64,000 nt of DNA, taken from Zobellella iuensis (GTDB lineage Bacteria > Pseudomonadota > Gammaproteobacteria > Enterobacterales > Aeromonadaceae). This document shows positions 47,451-58,301 of the stretch, one piece after another. Numbering within the stretch: the first letter of the stretch is position 1; the number at the start of each line of letters is the position of its first letter. A program made the position numbers and the translations under genes. Location: assembly GCF_016746085.1 (NCBI RefSeq), contig NZ_JAERTZ010000022.1:22305-86304 (forward strand), read 5' to 3'. The notes beneath the pieces are model-generated. The model was given only the letters and a program-made list of their open reading frames with translations, had not been told where the DNA came from and did not search any database.

Positions 47451-47819
47451 ATGATCCAAATGCAAAGTATGCTGGACGTGGCCGACAATTCCGGTGCGCG
47501 CAGCGTAATGTGTATTAAGGTCCTGGGTGGTTCGCACCGCCGTTACGCCGGCATCGGCGACATCATCAAGGTTACCGTCAAGGAAGCAATTCCGCGCGGT
47601 AAGGTTAAAAAAGGTGATGTAATGAACGCGGTGGTCGTACGCACTCGTAAAGGCGTTCGTCGTCCGGACGGCTCTGTCATCCGTTTCGACCGTAATGCGG
47701 CCGTGATTTTGAACAACAATCACCAGCCGATCGGTACTCGTATTTTTGGACCGGTGACTCGTGAACTTCGCTCTGAGAAGTTTATGAAGATTGTTTCACT
47801 GGCACCTGAAGTACTGTAA
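47451..47819 (+). CDS. rplN: 50S ribosomal protein L14
   Basis: Forms bridge B8 and the binding site for RsfS. The 122 residues start [27 protein letters not shown] and end [10 protein letters not shown], as in E. coli. First gene of the spc operon. Confidence 0.98.
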   Translation: MIQMQSMLDVADNSGARSVMCIKVLGGSHRRYAGIGDIIKVTVKEAIPRGKVKKGDVMNAVVVRTRKGVRRPDGSVIRFDRNAAVILNNNHQPIGTRIFGPVTRELRSEKFMKIVSLAPEVL

Positions 47820-47829
47820 GGAGTCAACG

Positions 47830-48147
47830 ATGGCAGCAAAAATCCGTCGCGATGACGAAGTCATCATTCTTACCGGCAAAGACAAGGGCAAGCGTGGCAC
47901 CGTCACCAAAGTCCTGGTCAGCGAAGGTAAGGTTATCGTCTCAGGTATCAACCTGGTCAAGAAACACCAGAAGCCCGTGCCCCAACTGGGTCAGGCTGGC
48001 GGTATCATCGACCTGGAAGCACCTATTGACGTTTCTAACGTTGCGCTGTTCAACTCTGCCTCCGGCAAAGCTGACCGCGTAGGTTTCCGGATTGAAGACG
48101 GCAAAAAAGTTCGTTTCTTCAAATCCACCGGCGAACTTGTGAAGTAA
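47830..48147 (+). CDS. rplX: 50S ribosomal protein L24
   Basis: Assembly initiator protein of 105 residues with the KOW motif [17 protein letters not shown]. The start [10 protein letters not shown] at 47830 is chosen; the frame opens earlier inside rplN without similarity. Confidence 0.97.
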   Translation: MAAKIRRDDEVIILTGKDKGKRGTVTKVLVSEGKVIVSGINLVKKHQKPVPQLGQAGGIIDLEAPIDVSNVALFNSASGKADRVGFRIEDGKKVRFFKSTGELVK

Positions 48148-48185
48148 TTGGAGTTTATACGATGGCGAAACTGCATGATTACTAC
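48125..48185 (+). promoter_or_regulatory. Probable S8 autoregulatory site at the rplX-rplE junction
   Basis: In E. coli S8 represses the spc operon by binding mRNA around the L5 start, a mimic of its 16S site. The junction here keeps a similar pattern, including GTAATTGGAG and the first codons of L5. I infer the same control; I did not fold it against the 16S helix. Confidence 0.4.
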
Positions 48186-48701
48186 AACGAAAATGTAGTA
48201 AAAGAACTGACTAGCCAGTTCGGGTACAAGACTATCATGCAAGTCCCTCGGATTGAGAAAATCACCCTGAACATGGGTGTGGGTGAAGCCCTGGCTGATA
48301 AAAAGATCCTGGACAATGCTGCTGCCGACCTGGCCGCCATTTCCGGTCAGAAGCCGTTGATCACCAAAGCTCGTAAATCCGTTGCTGGCTTCAAAATCCG
48401 TGAAGGCTACCCCATTGGTTGTAAAGTAACTCTGCGCGGCGAGCGTATGTGGGAGTTCCTGGAGCGTTTGATTTGCATCTCTATCCCCCGGATCCGTGAC
48501 TTCCGTGGCCTGAACCCGAAATCGTTCGATGGTCGTGGTAACTACTCCATGGGCGTGCGTGAGCAAATCATTTTCCCTGAAATCGATTATGACAAGGTAG
48601 ATCGTGTGCGTGGTCTGGACATCACCATCACCACCACTGCCCAGTCAGACGAAGAAGGTCGTGCTCTGCTGGCTGCCTTTGACTTCCCATTCCGTAAGTA
48701 A
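48162..48701 (+). CDS. rplE: 50S ribosomal protein L5
   Basis: 5S rRNA-binding protein of 179 residues; [17 protein letters not shown] start and the [21 protein letters not shown]-site loop are conserved. Confidence 0.98.
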   Translation: MAKLHDYYNENVVKELTSQFGYKTIMQVPRIEKITLNMGVGEALADKKILDNAAADLAAISGQKPLITKARKSVAGFKIREGYPIGCKVTLRGERMWEFLERLICISIPRIRDFRGLNPKSFDGRGNYSMGVREQIIFPEIDYDKVDRVRGLDITITTTAQSDEEGRALLAAFDFPFRK

Positions 48702-48712
48702 GGTGTAGGGTT

Positions 48713-49018
48713 ATGGCAAAACAATCAATGAAAGCTCGCGAAGTCAAGCGCGCAAAGCTGGCTGACAAGTACGCAGCCAAGCGTCATGCACTGAAAGACA
48801 TCATTTCCGACGTGAACACTTCTGACGAAGCGCGTTGGGAAGCGGTGCTGAAACTGCAGCAACTGCCCCGTGACGCAAGCCCCTCTCGTCAGCGTAACCG
48901 CTGCAACATCACCGGTCGTCCGCACGGTTTCCTGCGGAAGTTCGGTCTGAGCCGCATCAAGGTGCGCGAACTGATGATGAAGGGTGAAATTCCGGGCCTG
49001 AAGAAGGCTTCTTGGTAA
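48713..49018 (+). CDS. rpsN: 30S ribosomal protein S14 (zinc-free long form)
   Basis: 101-residue form without the CxxC zinc motif, so the zinc-independent type. The conserved C-terminal [27 protein letters not shown] is present. Confidence 0.97.
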   Translation: MAKQSMKAREVKRAKLADKYAAKRHALKDIISDVNTSDEARWEAVLKLQQLPRDASPSRQRNRCNITGRPHGFLRKFGLSRIKVRELMMKGEIPGLKKASW

Positions 49019-49040
49019 GCGAACACGGGAGTAATACACA

Positions 49041-49433
49041 ATGAGCATGCAAGATCCGATCGCGGATATGCTGACCCGCATCCGCAACGGTCAGGCAGCC
49101 AACAAAGTTGCTGTCACCATGCCTTCTTCCAAAGTCAAAGTGGCTATTGCCCAGGTACTGAAAGAAGAAGGTTACATTACTGACTTTAATGTCGCCGGTG
49201 AAACCAAGGCCGAACTGGAAGTGACTCTCAAGTACTTCCAAGGCGAGCCCGTGGTTGAAATGATCCAGCGCGTCAGCCGCCCCGGTCTGCGCATCTACAA
49301 GAAGCGCGACGAACTGCCGAAAGTGATGGCAGGTATGGGTGTGGCTATCGTTTCCACGTCTAAAGGTGTGATGACTGACCGTGCCGCGCGTAAAGCCGGT
49401 ATGGGCGGTGAGATCATCTGCTACGTTGCTTAA
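49041..49433 (+). CDS. rpsH: 30S ribosomal protein S8
   Basis: Central-domain 16S binder and spc operon repressor. The 130-residue protein starts [22 protein letters not shown] and ends with [26 protein letters not shown]. Confidence 0.98.
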   Translation: MSMQDPIADMLTRIRNGQAANKVAVTMPSSKVKVAIAQVLKEEGYITDFNVAGETKAELEVTLKYFQGEPVVEMIQRVSRPGLRIYKKRDELPKVMAGMGVAIVSTSKGVMTDRAARKAGMGGEIICYVA

Positions 49434-49443
49434 GGAGTAGGAT

Positions 49444-49977
49444 ATGTCTCGCGTTGCTAAGGCACCTATCGAAATTCCTGCCGGCGTAGAAGTGACGTTG
49501 AACGGTCAGGAAATTACCATCAAGGGCGGTAAAGGTACTCTGAATCGTACCCTCAATGCTGCTGTTGAAATCAGCCAGGAAGACAACCTGTTGAAGTTCG
49601 CTCCTCGTGACAACGTGGACGGCGCCAATGCTCAGGCCGGTACTGCCCGTGCCCTGGTCAACAACATGGTTGTTGGTGTTACCCAAGGCTTCGAACGCAA
49701 GCTGCAGCTGGTTGGTGTAGGTTATCGCGCCCAGATCAAAGACAACGCCGTTGCGCTGTCTCTGGGTTTCTCTCACCCGGTTGAGCATGCACTGCCTGAA
49801 GGCGTGACCGCTGAATGTCCTTCCCAGACCGAGATCGTTCTCAAGTCTGCAGACAAACAGCTGATCGGTCAGGTTGCTGCCAATATTCGTGCGTACCGTA
49901 AACCCGAGCCCTACAAAGGCAAAGGTGTTCGCTATTTCGGCGAGCAGGTCCGCAGCAAAGAGGCTAAGAAGAAGTAA
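49444..49977 (+). CDS. rplF: 50S ribosomal protein L6
   Basis: Binds near the sarcin-ricin loop; 177 residues with the duplicated L6 fold and the C-terminal signature [25 protein letters not shown] in part. Confidence 0.98.
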   Translation: MSRVAKAPIEIPAGVEVTLNGQEITIKGGKGTLNRTLNAAVEISQEDNLLKFAPRDNVDGANAQAGTARALVNNMVVGVTQGFERKLQLVGVGYRAQIKDNAVALSLGFSHPVEHALPEGVTAECPSQTEIVLKSADKQLIGQVAANIRAYRKPEPYKGKGVRYFGEQVRSKEAKKK

Positions 49978-49986
49978 GGTAACACT

Positions 49987-50340
49987 ATGGACAAAAAAGC
50001 AGCTCGTATCCGCCGTGCTACTAAAGCACGCAAAAAGATGCTGGAACTGGGTGCGACTCGCCTGGTGGTTCACCGTACTCCGCGCCACATCTATGCACAG
50101 GTTATTGCACACAACAGTTCTGCCGTTCTGGCTTCCGCGTCTACCGTGGAAAAATCAGTTCGCGAACAGTTGAAATACACCGGTAACATCGATGCCGCCG
50201 CGTTAGTCGGTAAAACTGTCGCCGAGCGCGCACTGGAAAAGGGCGTGACCAACGTCGCTTTTGACCGTTCCGGTTTCCAATATCACGGTCGTGTAGCCGC
50301 TTTGGCTGCTGCTGCTCGTGAAGCTGGTCTTCAGTTCTAA
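49987..50340 (+). CDS. rplR: 50S ribosomal protein L18
   Basis: 5S rRNA-binding protein of 117 residues with a basic N-terminus ([17 protein letters not shown]) and the typical end [17 protein letters not shown]. Confidence 0.98.
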   Translation: MDKKAARIRRATKARKKMLELGATRLVVHRTPRHIYAQVIAHNSSAVLASASTVEKSVREQLKYTGNIDAAALVGKTVAERALEKGVTNVAFDRSGFQYHGRVAALAAAAREAGLQF

Positions 50341-50354
50341 GGGTGGAGTCGAAA

Positions 50355-50855
50355 ATGGCAAAAATCGAAGCTCAAGCCGGTGAACTGCAAGAAAAGCTCA
50401 TTGCAGTGAACCGTGTATCAAAAGTTGTAAAGGGTGGTCGTATCTTCTCCTTCACCGCATTGACTGTGGTAGGTGATGGTAACGGTCGTATCGGTTTCGG
50501 TTACGGTAAAGCCCGTGAAGTTCCTGCCGCCATTCAAAAGGCTATGGAACAGGCTCGTCGTAACATGCGTACCGTTGGTCTGAACAACGGCACCTTGTTC
50601 CATCCGGTCAAGGGTCGTCACTCCGGTTCCAACGTGTTCATGCAGCCTGCTTCCGAAGGTACCGGTATCATCGCCGGTGGCGCCATGCGTGCCGTGCTGG
50701 AAGTAGCTGGTGTGCATAACGTACTGGCCAAGACTTACGGTTCCACCAACCCGAACAACGTAGTTCGCGCTACCATCGACGCTCTGACTCACATGAAGTC
50801 GCCCGAGCAAGTCGCTGCCAAGCGTGGTCTGCGCGTTGACGAAATACTGGGGTAA
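50355..50855 (+). CDS. rpsE: 30S ribosomal protein S5
   Basis: Decoding-fidelity protein at the mRNA entry. I take [10 protein letters not shown] at 50355, preceded by GGAG at 6 nt, giving 166 residues; an in-frame ATG at 50343 is less likely. The RNA-binding domain ([24 protein letters not shown]) is intact. Confidence 0.97.
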   Translation: MAKIEAQAGELQEKLIAVNRVSKVVKGGRIFSFTALTVVGDGNGRIGFGYGKAREVPAAIQKAMEQARRNMRTVGLNNGTLFHPVKGRHSGSNVFMQPASEGTGIIAGGAMRAVLEVAGVHNVLAKTYGSTNPNNVVRATIDALTHMKSPEQVAAKRGLRVDEILG

Positions 50856-50861
50856 TGCGCC

Positions 50862-51044
50862 ATGGCTAACAAGACTGTAAAAGTAACTCAGACTCGTAGC
50901 TCCATCGGCCGTCTGCCTAAGCATAAGGCAACGCTGCGTGGCCTGGGTCTGCGTCGCATTGGTCACACCGTTGAGCTGGAAGATACAGCTTGCGTTCGCG
51001 GTATGATCAACCAGGTTTACTACATGGTTAAGGTTGAGGAGTAA
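50862..51044 (+). CDS. rpmD: 50S ribosomal protein L30
   Basis: Small 60-residue protein ([24 protein letters not shown]) present in the usual place between rpsE and rplO. Confidence 0.97.
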   Translation: MANKTVKVTQTRSSIGRLPKHKATLRGLGLRRIGHTVELEDTACVRGMINQVYYMVKVEE

Positions 51045-51048
51045 TCGC

Positions 51049-51483
51049 ATGCGTTTGAATACTCTGTCTCCTGCCGCCGGCTCCAAGCCTTCCGCCAAGC
51101 GTGTAGGTCGTGGTATCGGTTCTGGTCTGGGTAAAACCGGTGGCCGCGGCCACAAGGGCCAGAAGTCCCGTTCCGGTGGTAAGGTTCGTAACGGTTTCGA
51201 AGGCGGTCAGATGCCGCTGAAACAGCGTCTGCCGAAGTTTGGTTTTACTTCGCGCAAAGGCCTGGTCAGTGCAGAAGTGCGTCTGAGCGAACTGGCGAAA
51301 GTTGAAGGCGAAGTGGTGGATCTGAACACCCTGAAGCAAGCTGGCGTGATCACCAAGAACATCCAGTTTGCCAAAGTGGTTCTGTCTGGCACTATTGACC
51401 GTCAAGTCACTGTTGTTGGCCTGGGCGTCACCAAAGGTGCACGTGCAGCCATCGAAGCCGCCGGCGGAAAAATCGAGGAATAA
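51049..51483 (+). CDS. rplO: 50S ribosomal protein L15
   Basis: 144-residue late-assembly protein. The start [12 protein letters not shown] at 51049 follows GAGGAG, 4 nt past rpmD. A glycine-rich N-terminal arm ([22 protein letters not shown]) is typical. Confidence 0.97.
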   Translation: MRLNTLSPAAGSKPSAKRVGRGIGSGLGKTGGRGHKGQKSRSGGKVRNGFEGGQMPLKQRLPKFGFTSRKGLVSAEVRLSELAKVEGEVVDLNTLKQAGVITKNIQFAKVVLSGTIDRQVTVVGLGVTKGARAAIEAAGGKIEE

Positions 51484-51491
51484 TAAGTACT

Positions 51492-52823
51492 ATGGCCAAA
51501 AAACCAGGATTAGATGCTAAAAACGCACAGGGCGGGCTGAGTGAACTGAAAAGCCGTCTGCTTTTCGTTCTGATCGCGATCGTTGTCTTTCGCGCCGGCT
51601 CCTATGTGCCTATTCCTGGGATTGACGCCGCCGTACTTGCCGACTTGTTCCAGCAACAACAGGGCACCATCATTGAAATGTTCAACATGTTCAGTGGTGG
51701 CGCTCTGGAACGAGCGTCCATACTGGCGCTGGGGATAATGCCGTATATTTCTGCGTCCATTATCATCCAGTTGCTGACTGTGGTTCACCCCACCTTGGCC
51801 GAGCTCAAGAAGGAAGGTGAATCTGGCCGTCGCAAGATCAGTCAGTACACCCGGTATGGTACTCTGGTTCTGGGCACCATCCAGGCCATCGGTATCGCCA
51901 CCGGTCTGCCGAATATGATGCCGGGGCTCGTGGTTAACCCGGGCTTTGGTTTCTATTTCACGGCGGTGGTGAGTCTGGTCACCGGCACCATGTTCCTGAT
52001 GTGGTTGGGTGAGCAGATTACCGAACGAGGCATTGGCAATGGTATCTCGTTGATTATCTTCGTGGGTATCGTTGCCGGTCTGCCATCGGCCATTGGTGCC
52101 ACGGCAGAGCAGGCGCGTCAGGGGGAATTGCACATTCTGTTGCTGTTGCTGCTGGCCGTGATTGTGTTTGCGGTAACCTATTTCGTGGTCTTTGTTGAAC
52201 GTGGTCAGCGCCGCATTGTGGTGAACTATGCCAAGCGTCAACAGGGTCGCCAGGTGTTCGCGGCACAGAGTACACACCTGCCCTTGAAAGTGAACATGGC
52301 GGGGGTTATTCCGGCAATTTTTGCATCCAGCATTATTTTGTTCCCTGGTACCGTGGCCTCCTGGTTCGGGCAGGGACAGGGGTGGTTCGCCAACATGCTG
52401 CAAGAGCTGTCGCTCACGCTGCAGCCTGGCCAGCCGCTGTACGTAATGTTGTATGCCGCTGCCATCATCTTCTTCTGTTTCTTCTACACCGCGCTGGTGT
52501 TCAATCCGCGCGAGACGGCAGACAACCTGAAGAAGAGTGGTGCTTTCATCCCGGGGATCCGTCCGGGTGAGCAGACAGCGCGCTATATAGACAAAGTGAT
52601 GACTCGCCTGACTCTGGTCGGTGCCCTGTACATTACCTTTGTCTGTTTGGTTCCACAGTTTTTGATGACAGCCTGGAACGTCCAGTTCTACTTTGGCGGT
52701 ACCTCGCTGTTGATTATTGTGGTCGTCATCATGGATTTCATGGCTCAGGTGCAAACCCACATGATGTCCCATCAGTATGGCGATGTCCTGAGAAAAGCGA
52801 ACCTGAAGGGTTACAACCGTTAA
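51492..52823 (+). CDS. secY: Protein translocase subunit SecY
   Basis: Central pore of the Sec translocon in the inner membrane. The 443-residue protein has ten transmembrane helices and the plug and cytosolic loop segments ([50 protein letters not shown]). Located after rplO, as in most bacteria. Confidence 0.98.
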   Translation: MAKKPGLDAKNAQGGLSELKSRLLFVLIAIVVFRAGSYVPIPGIDAAVLADLFQQQQGTIIEMFNMFSGGALERASILALGIMPYISASIIIQLLTVVHPTLAELKKEGESGRRKISQYTRYGTLVLGTIQAIGIATGLPNMMPGLVVNPGFGFYFTAVVSLVTGTMFLMWLGEQITERGIGNGISLIIFVGIVAGLPSAIGATAEQARQGELHILLLLLLAVIVFAVTYFVVFVERGQRRIVVNYAKRQQGRQVFAAQSTHLPLKVNMAGVIPAIFASSIILFPGTVASWFGQGQGWFANMLQELSLTLQPGQPLYVMLYAAAIIFFCFFYTALVFNPRETADNLKKSGAFIPGIRPGEQTARYIDKVMTRLTLVGALYITFVCLVPQFLMTAWNVQFYFGGTSLLIIVVVIMDFMAQVQTHMMSHQYGDVLRKANLKGYNR

Positions 52824-52849
52824 GGTTCGGTTATTTACGGAGTTAAGCA

Positions 52850-52963
52850 ATGAAAGTCCGTGCTTCCGTTAAGGCAATTTGCCGTAACTGCAAAATCATC
52901 AAGCGCCACGGTGTGGTGCGGGTGATCTGCAGCGAGCCTAAGCATAAACAGCGCCAAGGCTAA
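52850..52963 (+). CDS. rpmJ: 50S ribosomal protein L36
   Basis: 37-residue zinc-ribbon protein, [17 protein letters not shown] through HKQRQG, with the ligands C11, C14, C26-27 region cysteine and a histidine near the end. It is the zinc-binding form and one residue shorter than in E. coli. It is the last gene of the spc operon. Confidence 0.95.
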   Translation: MKVRASVKAICRNCKIIKRHGVVRVICSEPKHKQRQG

Positions 52964-52997
52964 AAAAGTTACGGTTTAACTTGAAAATTAAAGGCGA

Positions 52998-53016
52998 GCT
53001 GGCTAAAGTAGCCAGC
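52998..53016 (+). terminator. Hairpin between spc and alpha operons
   Basis: GCTGGCT/AGCCAGC with a five-base loop, followed by CACCTTT; a weak intrinsic terminator or leader stem 35 nt past rpmJ. Confidence 0.5.
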
Positions 53017-53019
53017 CAC

Positions 53020-53150
53020 CTTTGTTGGGTGTATGTGTAGTCATTACGTATCCTAGACGGGCTTTGTAATGGCTTATTATTTGTTATTTTGTAGGAGTGC
53101 ATAGTGGCCCGTATCGCTGGCATTAACATTCCTGACCATAAACATGCAGT
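53020..53150 (+). promoter_or_regulatory. Alpha operon S4-binding leader (Alpha_RBS pseudoknot)
   Basis: The sequence before rpsM closely follows the E. coli alpha-operon ribosome-binding region: GTATCCT, then ACGGGCTTT, TAATGG, a T-rich stretch, and GTAGGAGTGCATAGTGGCCCG including the GTG start. In E. coli this forms a nested pseudoknot bound by S4, which represses rpsM-rpsK-rpsD-rplQ translation. Confidence 0.8.
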
Positions 53151-53460
53151 TATTGCGTTAACTGCGATTTATGGCGTCGGCCGTACCCGCTCTAAAGCCA
53201 TTTGTGCTGCAGCCGGTATCGCTGAGGATGTGAAAATTAAAGAATTGGATGAAGCTCAGGTAGAATCTCTGCGTGAGCAAGTCGCGAAGTTCACCGTAGA
53301 AGGTGACCTGCGTCGCGAAGTCTCCATGAACATCAAGCGTCTGATGGACCTGGGTTGTTACCGAGGTCTGCGTCATCGTCGCAGCCTACCCGTTCGCGGT
53401 CAGCGCACCAAGACCAACGCTCGCACGCGTAAAGGTCCTCGTAAACCGATCAAGAAATAA
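53104..53460 (+). CDS. rpsM: 30S ribosomal protein S13
   Basis: 118-residue 30S head protein contacting P-site tRNA. It starts at a GTG ([19 protein letters not shown] follows), preceded by TAGGAG, exactly as in E. coli, where the GTG belongs to the S4-controlled pseudoknot. Confidence 0.97.
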   Translation: MARIAGINIPDHKHAVIALTAIYGVGRTRSKAICAAAGIAEDVKIKELDEAQVESLREQVAKFTVEGDLRREVSMNIKRLMDLGCYRGLRHRRSLPVRGQRTKTNARTRKGPRKPIKK

Positions 53461-53474
53461 CGGGAAGGTAGATC

Positions 53475-53867
53475 ATGGCTAAAACTCCGGCTCGTAGTGC
53501 ACGTAAGCGCATCAAAAAGCAGGTGAGCGATGGCATTGCCCACGTTCATGCATCTTTCAACAACACCATAGTAACTATTACCGATCGTCAGGGTAATGCT
53601 CTGTCTTGGGCAACCGCCGGCGGTTCAGGTTTCCGTGGTTCCCGCAAATCCACCCCGTTCGCTGCTCAGGTAGCTGCCGAGCGTGCCGGTGAGATTGCCA
53701 AGGAATACGGTGTTAAGAACCTGGAAGTAATGGTGAAAGGTCCGGGTCCGGGCCGTGAGTCATCCATCCGTGCGTTGAATGCGGCAGGTTTCCGCATCAC
53801 CAACATCACCGATGTGACTCCCATCCCGCACAACGGTTGTCGTCCTCCCAAGAAGCGTCGCGTATAA
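53475..53867 (+). CDS. rpsK: 30S ribosomal protein S11
   Basis: 130-residue platform protein at the mRNA exit, with [19 protein letters not shown] and the C-terminal [18 protein letters not shown]. Confidence 0.98.
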   Translation: MAKTPARSARKRIKKQVSDGIAHVHASFNNTIVTITDRQGNALSWATAGGSGFRGSRKSTPFAAQVAAERAGEIAKEYGVKNLEVMVKGPGPGRESSIRALNAAGFRITNITDVTPIPHNGCRPPKKRRV

Positions 53868-53897
53868 CCCTTCTTGTAGGATAGTTGGAGAAAGAAC

Positions 53898-54518
53898 ATG
53901 GCAAGATATCTGGGTCCCAAGCTCAAGCTGAGCCGTCGCGAGGGCACTGACCTCTTCCTGAAGTCAGGCGTTCGCGCGATCGATTCAAAATGTAAAATTG
54001 ATACCGCACCCGGTCAACATGGCGCCCGCAAGCCGCGTCTGTCCGACTACGGTGTACAGCTGCGTGAAAAGCAGAAAGTTCGTCGTATCTACGGCGTGCT
54101 GGAAAAGCAATTCCGCAACTACTATAAAGAAGCTGCTCGCCTGAAAGGCAACACTGGTGAGAACCTGCTGCAGCTGCTGGAAGGTCGTCTGGACAACGTA
54201 GTTTACCGCATGGGCTTTGGTGCTACCCGCGCCGAGTCTCGTCAGCTGGTTAGCCACAAGGCTATCCTGGTGAACGGTAAGGTTGTGAACATTCCTTCCT
54301 TCCAAGTTTCTCCCGAGGACGTAGTCAGCATTCGTGAGAAGGCCAAGAAGCAAGCCCGGATCAAAGCCGCTCTTGAGGTTTCCGGTCAACGTGAAAAGCC
54401 GACCTGGGTAGAAGTTGACGCTACCAACATGCAAGGCGTTTACAAGCGTCTGCCTGAACGTAGCGACCTGTCTGCCGAGATTAACGAACAGCTGATCGTC
54501 GAGCTTTACTCTAAGTAA
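53898..54518 (+). CDS. rpsD: 30S ribosomal protein S4
   Basis: 206-residue primary 16S binder and alpha-operon repressor. [23 protein letters not shown] start and the S4 domain ([31 protein letters not shown]) are present. Confidence 0.98.
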   Translation: MARYLGPKLKLSRREGTDLFLKSGVRAIDSKCKIDTAPGQHGARKPRLSDYGVQLREKQKVRRIYGVLEKQFRNYYKEAARLKGNTGENLLQLLEGRLDNVVYRMGFGATRAESRQLVSHKAILVNGKVVNIPSFQVSPEDVVSIREKAKKQARIKAALEVSGQREKPTWVEVDATNMQGVYKRLPERSDLSAEINEQLIVELYSK

Positions 54519-54542
54519 AGCTAGCTTCAAAGAGAGGACACA

Positions 54543-55532
54543 ATGCAGGGTTCTGTAACAGATTTTCTTAAGCCGCGTCTGGTTGATATCGAACAGATCA
54601 GCCCGACTCATGCCAAAGTGACTCTCGAGCCGCTGGAGCGTGGCTTTGGTCATACATTGGGTAATGCGCTGCGTCGTATTCTGCTTTCTTCCATGCCGGG
54701 CTGTGCCATCACCGAAGTTGAACTCGACGGTGTATTGCACGAGTACAGCAGCAAGGAAGGTATCCAGGAAGATATCCTGGAAATCCTGCTGAACCTCAAA
54801 GAGGTTGCTGTGAAGCTGGAAGGCAAGGACGAAGTCACCCTTTCTCTGACCAAAACTGGTGCAGGTCCCGTAACTGCAGGCGACATCACCCATGGTGATG
54901 ACGTTGAGATCGTTAACCCAGAGCACATCATCTGTCATCTGACAGGGGATGAGGCCGAAATCAGCATGCGTCTGAAAGTGCAGCGCGGCCGTGGCTATAT
55001 TCCCGCCGCCGCCCGTGCCCATACCGAAGACGATGAGCGTCCTATTGGTCGCTTGCTGCTGGATGCGGCCTACAGCCCCGTGGTTCGTATCGCCTACAAT
55101 GTTGAGGCGGCCCGTGTTGAACAGCGTACCGATCTGGATAAGCTGGTTATCGACATGGAAACCAACGGCACCCTGGATCCGGAAGAAGCCATCCGTCGTG
55201 CGGCCACCATCATGGCCGAACAACTGGAAGCCTTCGTCGATCTGCGTGACGTGAGCGAACCGGAAGAGAAAGAAGACAAGCCTGAGTTCGATCCTATCCT
55301 GCTGCGTCCTGTCGACGATCTGGAACTGACCGTTCGCTCTGCGAACTGTCTGAAGGCAGAAGCGATCCATTACATTGGTGATCTGGTACAGCGTACCGAG
55401 GTGGAGCTGCTGAAGACTCCCAACCTGGGTAAAAAATCTCTTACCGAGATTAAAGACGTGTTGGCGTCTCGTGGTTTGTCTCTGGGCATGCGCCTGGAGA
55501 ACTGGCCGCCTGCCAGCATCGCTGATGAATAA
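54543..55532 (+). CDS. rpoA: RNA polymerase alpha subunit
   Basis: 329-residue subunit with the N-terminal dimerisation and assembly domain (to about residue 235) and a C-terminal DNA/activator-binding domain with the [24 protein letters not shown] helix-hairpin-helix. Same length as in E. coli. Confidence 0.98.
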
Positions 55533-55576
55533 ACCGGATCACGGGTTTTACAGATTTAGTTAGGAAGGATTAGGTC

Positions 55577-55969
55577 ATGCGCCATCGTAAGAGTGGTCGT
55601 CAACTTAACCGGAACAGCAGCCATCGTCAGGCGATGTTCCGTAACATGGCCAGCTCCTTGGTTCGTCATGAAGTTATCAAGACGACTCTGCCCAAGGCTA
55701 AAGAGCTGCGTCGTGTGGTTGAACCTCTGATCACACTGGCCAAGAGCGACAGCGTTGCTAACCGTCGCCTGGCATTTGCCCGTACTCGCGACAGCGAAGT
55801 AGTTGGCAAACTGTTCAACGAACTGGGACCCCGCTACCAGGAGCGTCCGGGTGGTTACACCCGCATCCTGAAGTGTGGTTTCCGTGCCGGCGACAACGCC
55901 CCTATGGCTTATATCGAGCTGGTAGGTCGCGACGTCGAGGCCACAGAAGTAGCCGCTTCTGAAGAATAA
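55577..55969 (+). CDS. rplQ: 50S ribosomal protein L17
   Basis: 130-residue protein beginning [20 protein letters not shown], with the conserved [27 protein letters not shown]. Last gene of the alpha operon, closed by a terminator. Confidence 0.98.
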   Translation: MRHRKSGRQLNRNSSHRQAMFRNMASSLVRHEVIKTTLPKAKELRRVVEPLITLAKSDSVANRRLAFARTRDSEVVGKLFNELGPRYQERPGGYTRILKCGFRAGDNAPMAYIELVGRDVEATEVAASEE

Positions 55970-55974
55970 AAAAT

Positions 55975-56001
55975 AAAAGCCGGGTTCGCCCGGCTTTTTC
56001 T
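55975..56001 (+). terminator. Terminator of the alpha operon
   Basis: AAAGCCGGG/CCCGGCTTT with a TTCG tetraloop followed by T's lies about 7 nt past the rplQ stop. Confidence 0.93.
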
Positions 56002-56057
56002 TTTCCTGCTCCTGCGTTCACCTCCTCATTGTTTATTTTCAGCTTACTTCCCTGCCT

Positions 56058-56071
56058 CTGATCTGGATCAA
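56058..56071 (+). promoter_or_regulatory. FNR/DNR-type box upstream of nosR
   Basis: CTGATCTGGATCAA matches TTGAT-N4-ATCAA at 9 of 10 fixed positions. A TATATT -10-like hexamer lies at 56097-56102, putting the box near -42, the class II activation position. Control by an oxygen- or NO-sensing FNR/DNR regulator is expected for nos genes. Confidence 0.75.
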
Positions 56072-56135
56072 CCCGGGCATTGCCTTTTTTTAACATTATA
56101 TTGTGCAACTGAAATGACAATTATGGCTTCCCTCT

Positions 56136-58301
56136 ATGTTGCTGGCTCGGCTGCTTGCCTCCTTACTGCTGTTGGTGGCGTTGAACGGCGCCACCAATGC
56201 CGACCCCCGAGCCGATGCACCCAGGCTGCTGGCCGATTGGTACCCTCAGGCAGCCATTGAACCCATCTCTGTTCCCTTCAGTGGTTGGCGAATTATTCCC
56301 GACGACAGGCGCGTCCGATACGCCTTTCTTTCCCGTCAGTTCGCCGATATTCCCGCCTATTCCGGCAAGCCGGTGGAGCTGCTGTTGGCGATGGACGAGC
56401 ATGGCCGGCTGGAGCACAGCCGGGTGGTCGAGCACCATGAGCCGATACTGCTGATCGGCATTCCCGAATTCAAACTGACCGAGTTCGTCAACCAGTACCG
56501 GGGTATCGATGCCCGCGAGCGGGTGCAGGTGGGCTTGTCCCGCCGGGATGATATCCATTCGGTCGATGGCGTCACCGGGGCCACAGTGACCGTCATGGTG
56601 ATCAACCAGACCATCATGCGGGCACTGCGCACGGTCCAGGCGACCCTGGCCGAGGGGAATGTGGAGTCCTTCCCCGAGCAAACCGCGACTCCCGCCACCC
56701 TGAGGCCCGAATGGCAGCCCCGCACTTGGGTCGAACTGAACGAACGACAGCTGATCCGCCCCCTGCGCCTGACCGAAGGGGAAGTGGAGCAGGCCTTTGC
56801 CGGTACCCGGGCGGCTTCCCGCTCCGCGCCGGCGGTGCCCGACGCCCGTTTTATGGAGCTGTACTTTGCCCCGCTCGGGGTGGCGGACGCCGGCATCAAC
56901 CTGCTGGGCCAGCAGCAGCATGAACGGCTGATGGCCACGCTCGAACCCGGCGATCAGCCGATACTGGTGGTGGCCAGCGGCGACTACAGCTTCCGCGGCA
57001 ACGGCTTTGTACGCGGTGGCATCTTCGATCGTATCCGCCTGTGGCAGGGGAGCGAGGAAATCGCCTTCCGCGACATGGACTACCAGCGGCTGGCCCCTTC
57101 CGATCTGCAGGTGGAAGGCACACCCGCCTTCGGCGAGCTGGCGATCTTTATCGCCCGCGATCGTGCGTTGGATCTGACCCGTCCCTGGCAGTTCGAGCTG
57201 ATGGTGCGGCGCCAGGTAGGGGCCCTGGACAGCGAATTTGCCAGCTTCTATGCCGACTACCAACTGCCCGAAGCTTATCTCGAACTGCCCGGACCGATGG
57301 CGGCTGCCGAGCCAAGCTGGTCCGAAGAGGAGACCCCGTTGTGGGTGAGCGTCTGGCAGCACAAGGCGGTGCCGATAGCGGTGCTGGGCGTGGGCCTGCT
57401 GGTGCTGGTGATCATCCTCTTCCTGCAGGACTGGCTGGTACGGCATCCGAGACTGCTGCACCGGCTGCGTATCGGCTATCTCTGCTATACGCTGTTCTTC
57501 ATCGGCTGGTACAGTCTGGCCCAGCTGTCGATCGTCAATGTGTTCACCTTTCTGCACGCCCTCTTTACCGGCTTCCAGTGGTCATCCTTCCTGCTCGATC
57601 CCATGATGTTCATCCTGTGGAGCTTCGTCGCCCTGACCCTGCTGCTGTGGGGGCGGGGCATTTTCTGCGGCTGGCTCTGCCCCTTCGGTGCCCTGCAGGA
57701 GCTGGTCAACGAAGCGGCGCGCAAGCTGAAAATAAAACAGTTCACGGTGCCTTTCGCCCTGCACGAGCGGCTGTGGGCACTCAAGTACTTGCTCCTGCTG
57801 GGCCTGTTCGGGTTGTCGTTGCAGTCCCTGGCGTTGGCGGAGCAGGCGGCGGAAGTGGAGCCCTTCAAGACGGCGATGACGCTGCGTTTCATGCGCGAGT
57901 GGGGCTATGTGCTCTATGCCCTGGGCTGGGTGCTGCTGTCGTTGTTCGTGCGCAAGGCCTATTGCCGCTATATCTGCCCGCTGGGCGCCGCACTCGCCGT
58001 GCCGGCCCGGCTCCGGTTGTTCGACTGGCTCAAACGCCGGCAGGAATGCGGGACGCCCTGCCAGCTTTGCGCCAAGGAGTGCGAGGTGCAGGCCATTCAT
58101 CCCGACGGGCGCATCAACGCCAACGAATGCCACCACTGTCTGGACTGCCAGACAACCTACTACCACCAACGTAAATGTCCGCCTCTGGTAATAAAGGCCA
58201 AGAAACGCCGCCAGCGCGAGCTGGAACGGGGCGCGGCCCGGATCAAAGTGACCAATGTGGATACGCCCGGACTACAAGGAGAGTCTAATGAGCAAGCATG
58301 A
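56136..58301 (+). CDS. nosR: NosR, flavin/iron-sulfur membrane regulator and electron donor for N2O reduction
   Basis: Polytopic inner-membrane protein needed for nosZ expression and reductase activity. The 721 residues begin with a signal-like hydrophobic stretch, then a periplasmic FMN-binding domain with the covalent-flavin motif DGVTGATVT (threonine near residue 150). A transmembrane part follows with two CxxxCP motifs (CGWLCP near 511 and YCRYICP near 609) and C-terminal iron-sulfur cysteines ([12 protein letters not shown] near 638 and CHHCLDC near 664). The ATG at 56136 lacks a clear ribosome site. The end overlaps nosZ by 14 nt. Confidence 0.95.
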   Translation: MLLARLLASLLLLVALNGATNADPRADAPRLLADWYPQAAIEPISVPFSGWRIIPDDRRVRYAFLSRQFADIPAYSGKPVELLLAMDEHGRLEHSRVVEHHEPILLIGIPEFKLTEFVNQYRGIDARERVQVGLSRRDDIHSVDGVTGATVTVMVINQTIMRALRTVQATLAEGNVESFPEQTATPATLRPEWQPRTWVELNERQLIRPLRLTEGEVEQAFAGTRAASRSAPAVPDARFMELYFAPLGVADAGINLLGQQQHERLMATLEPGDQPILVVASGDYSFRGNGFVRGGIFDRIRLWQGSEEIAFRDMDYQRLAPSDLQVEGTPAFGELAIFIARDRALDLTRPWQFELMVRRQVGALDSEFASFYADYQLPEAYLELPGPMAAAEPSWSEEETPLWVSVWQHKAVPIAVLGVGLLVLVIILFLQDWLVRHPRLLHRLRIGYLCYTLFFIGWYSLAQLSIVNVFTFLHALFTGFQWSSFLLDPMMFILWSFVALTLLLWGRGIFCGWLCPFGALQELVNEAARKLKIKQFTVPFALHERLWALKYLLLLGLFGLSLQSLALAEQAAEVEPFKTAMTLRFMREWGYVLYALGWVLLSLFVRKAYCRYICPLGAALAVPARLRLFDWLKRRQECGTPCQLCAKECEVQAIHPDGRINANECHHCLDCQTTYYHQRKCPPLVIKAKKRRQRELERGAARIKVTNVDTPGLQGESNEQA

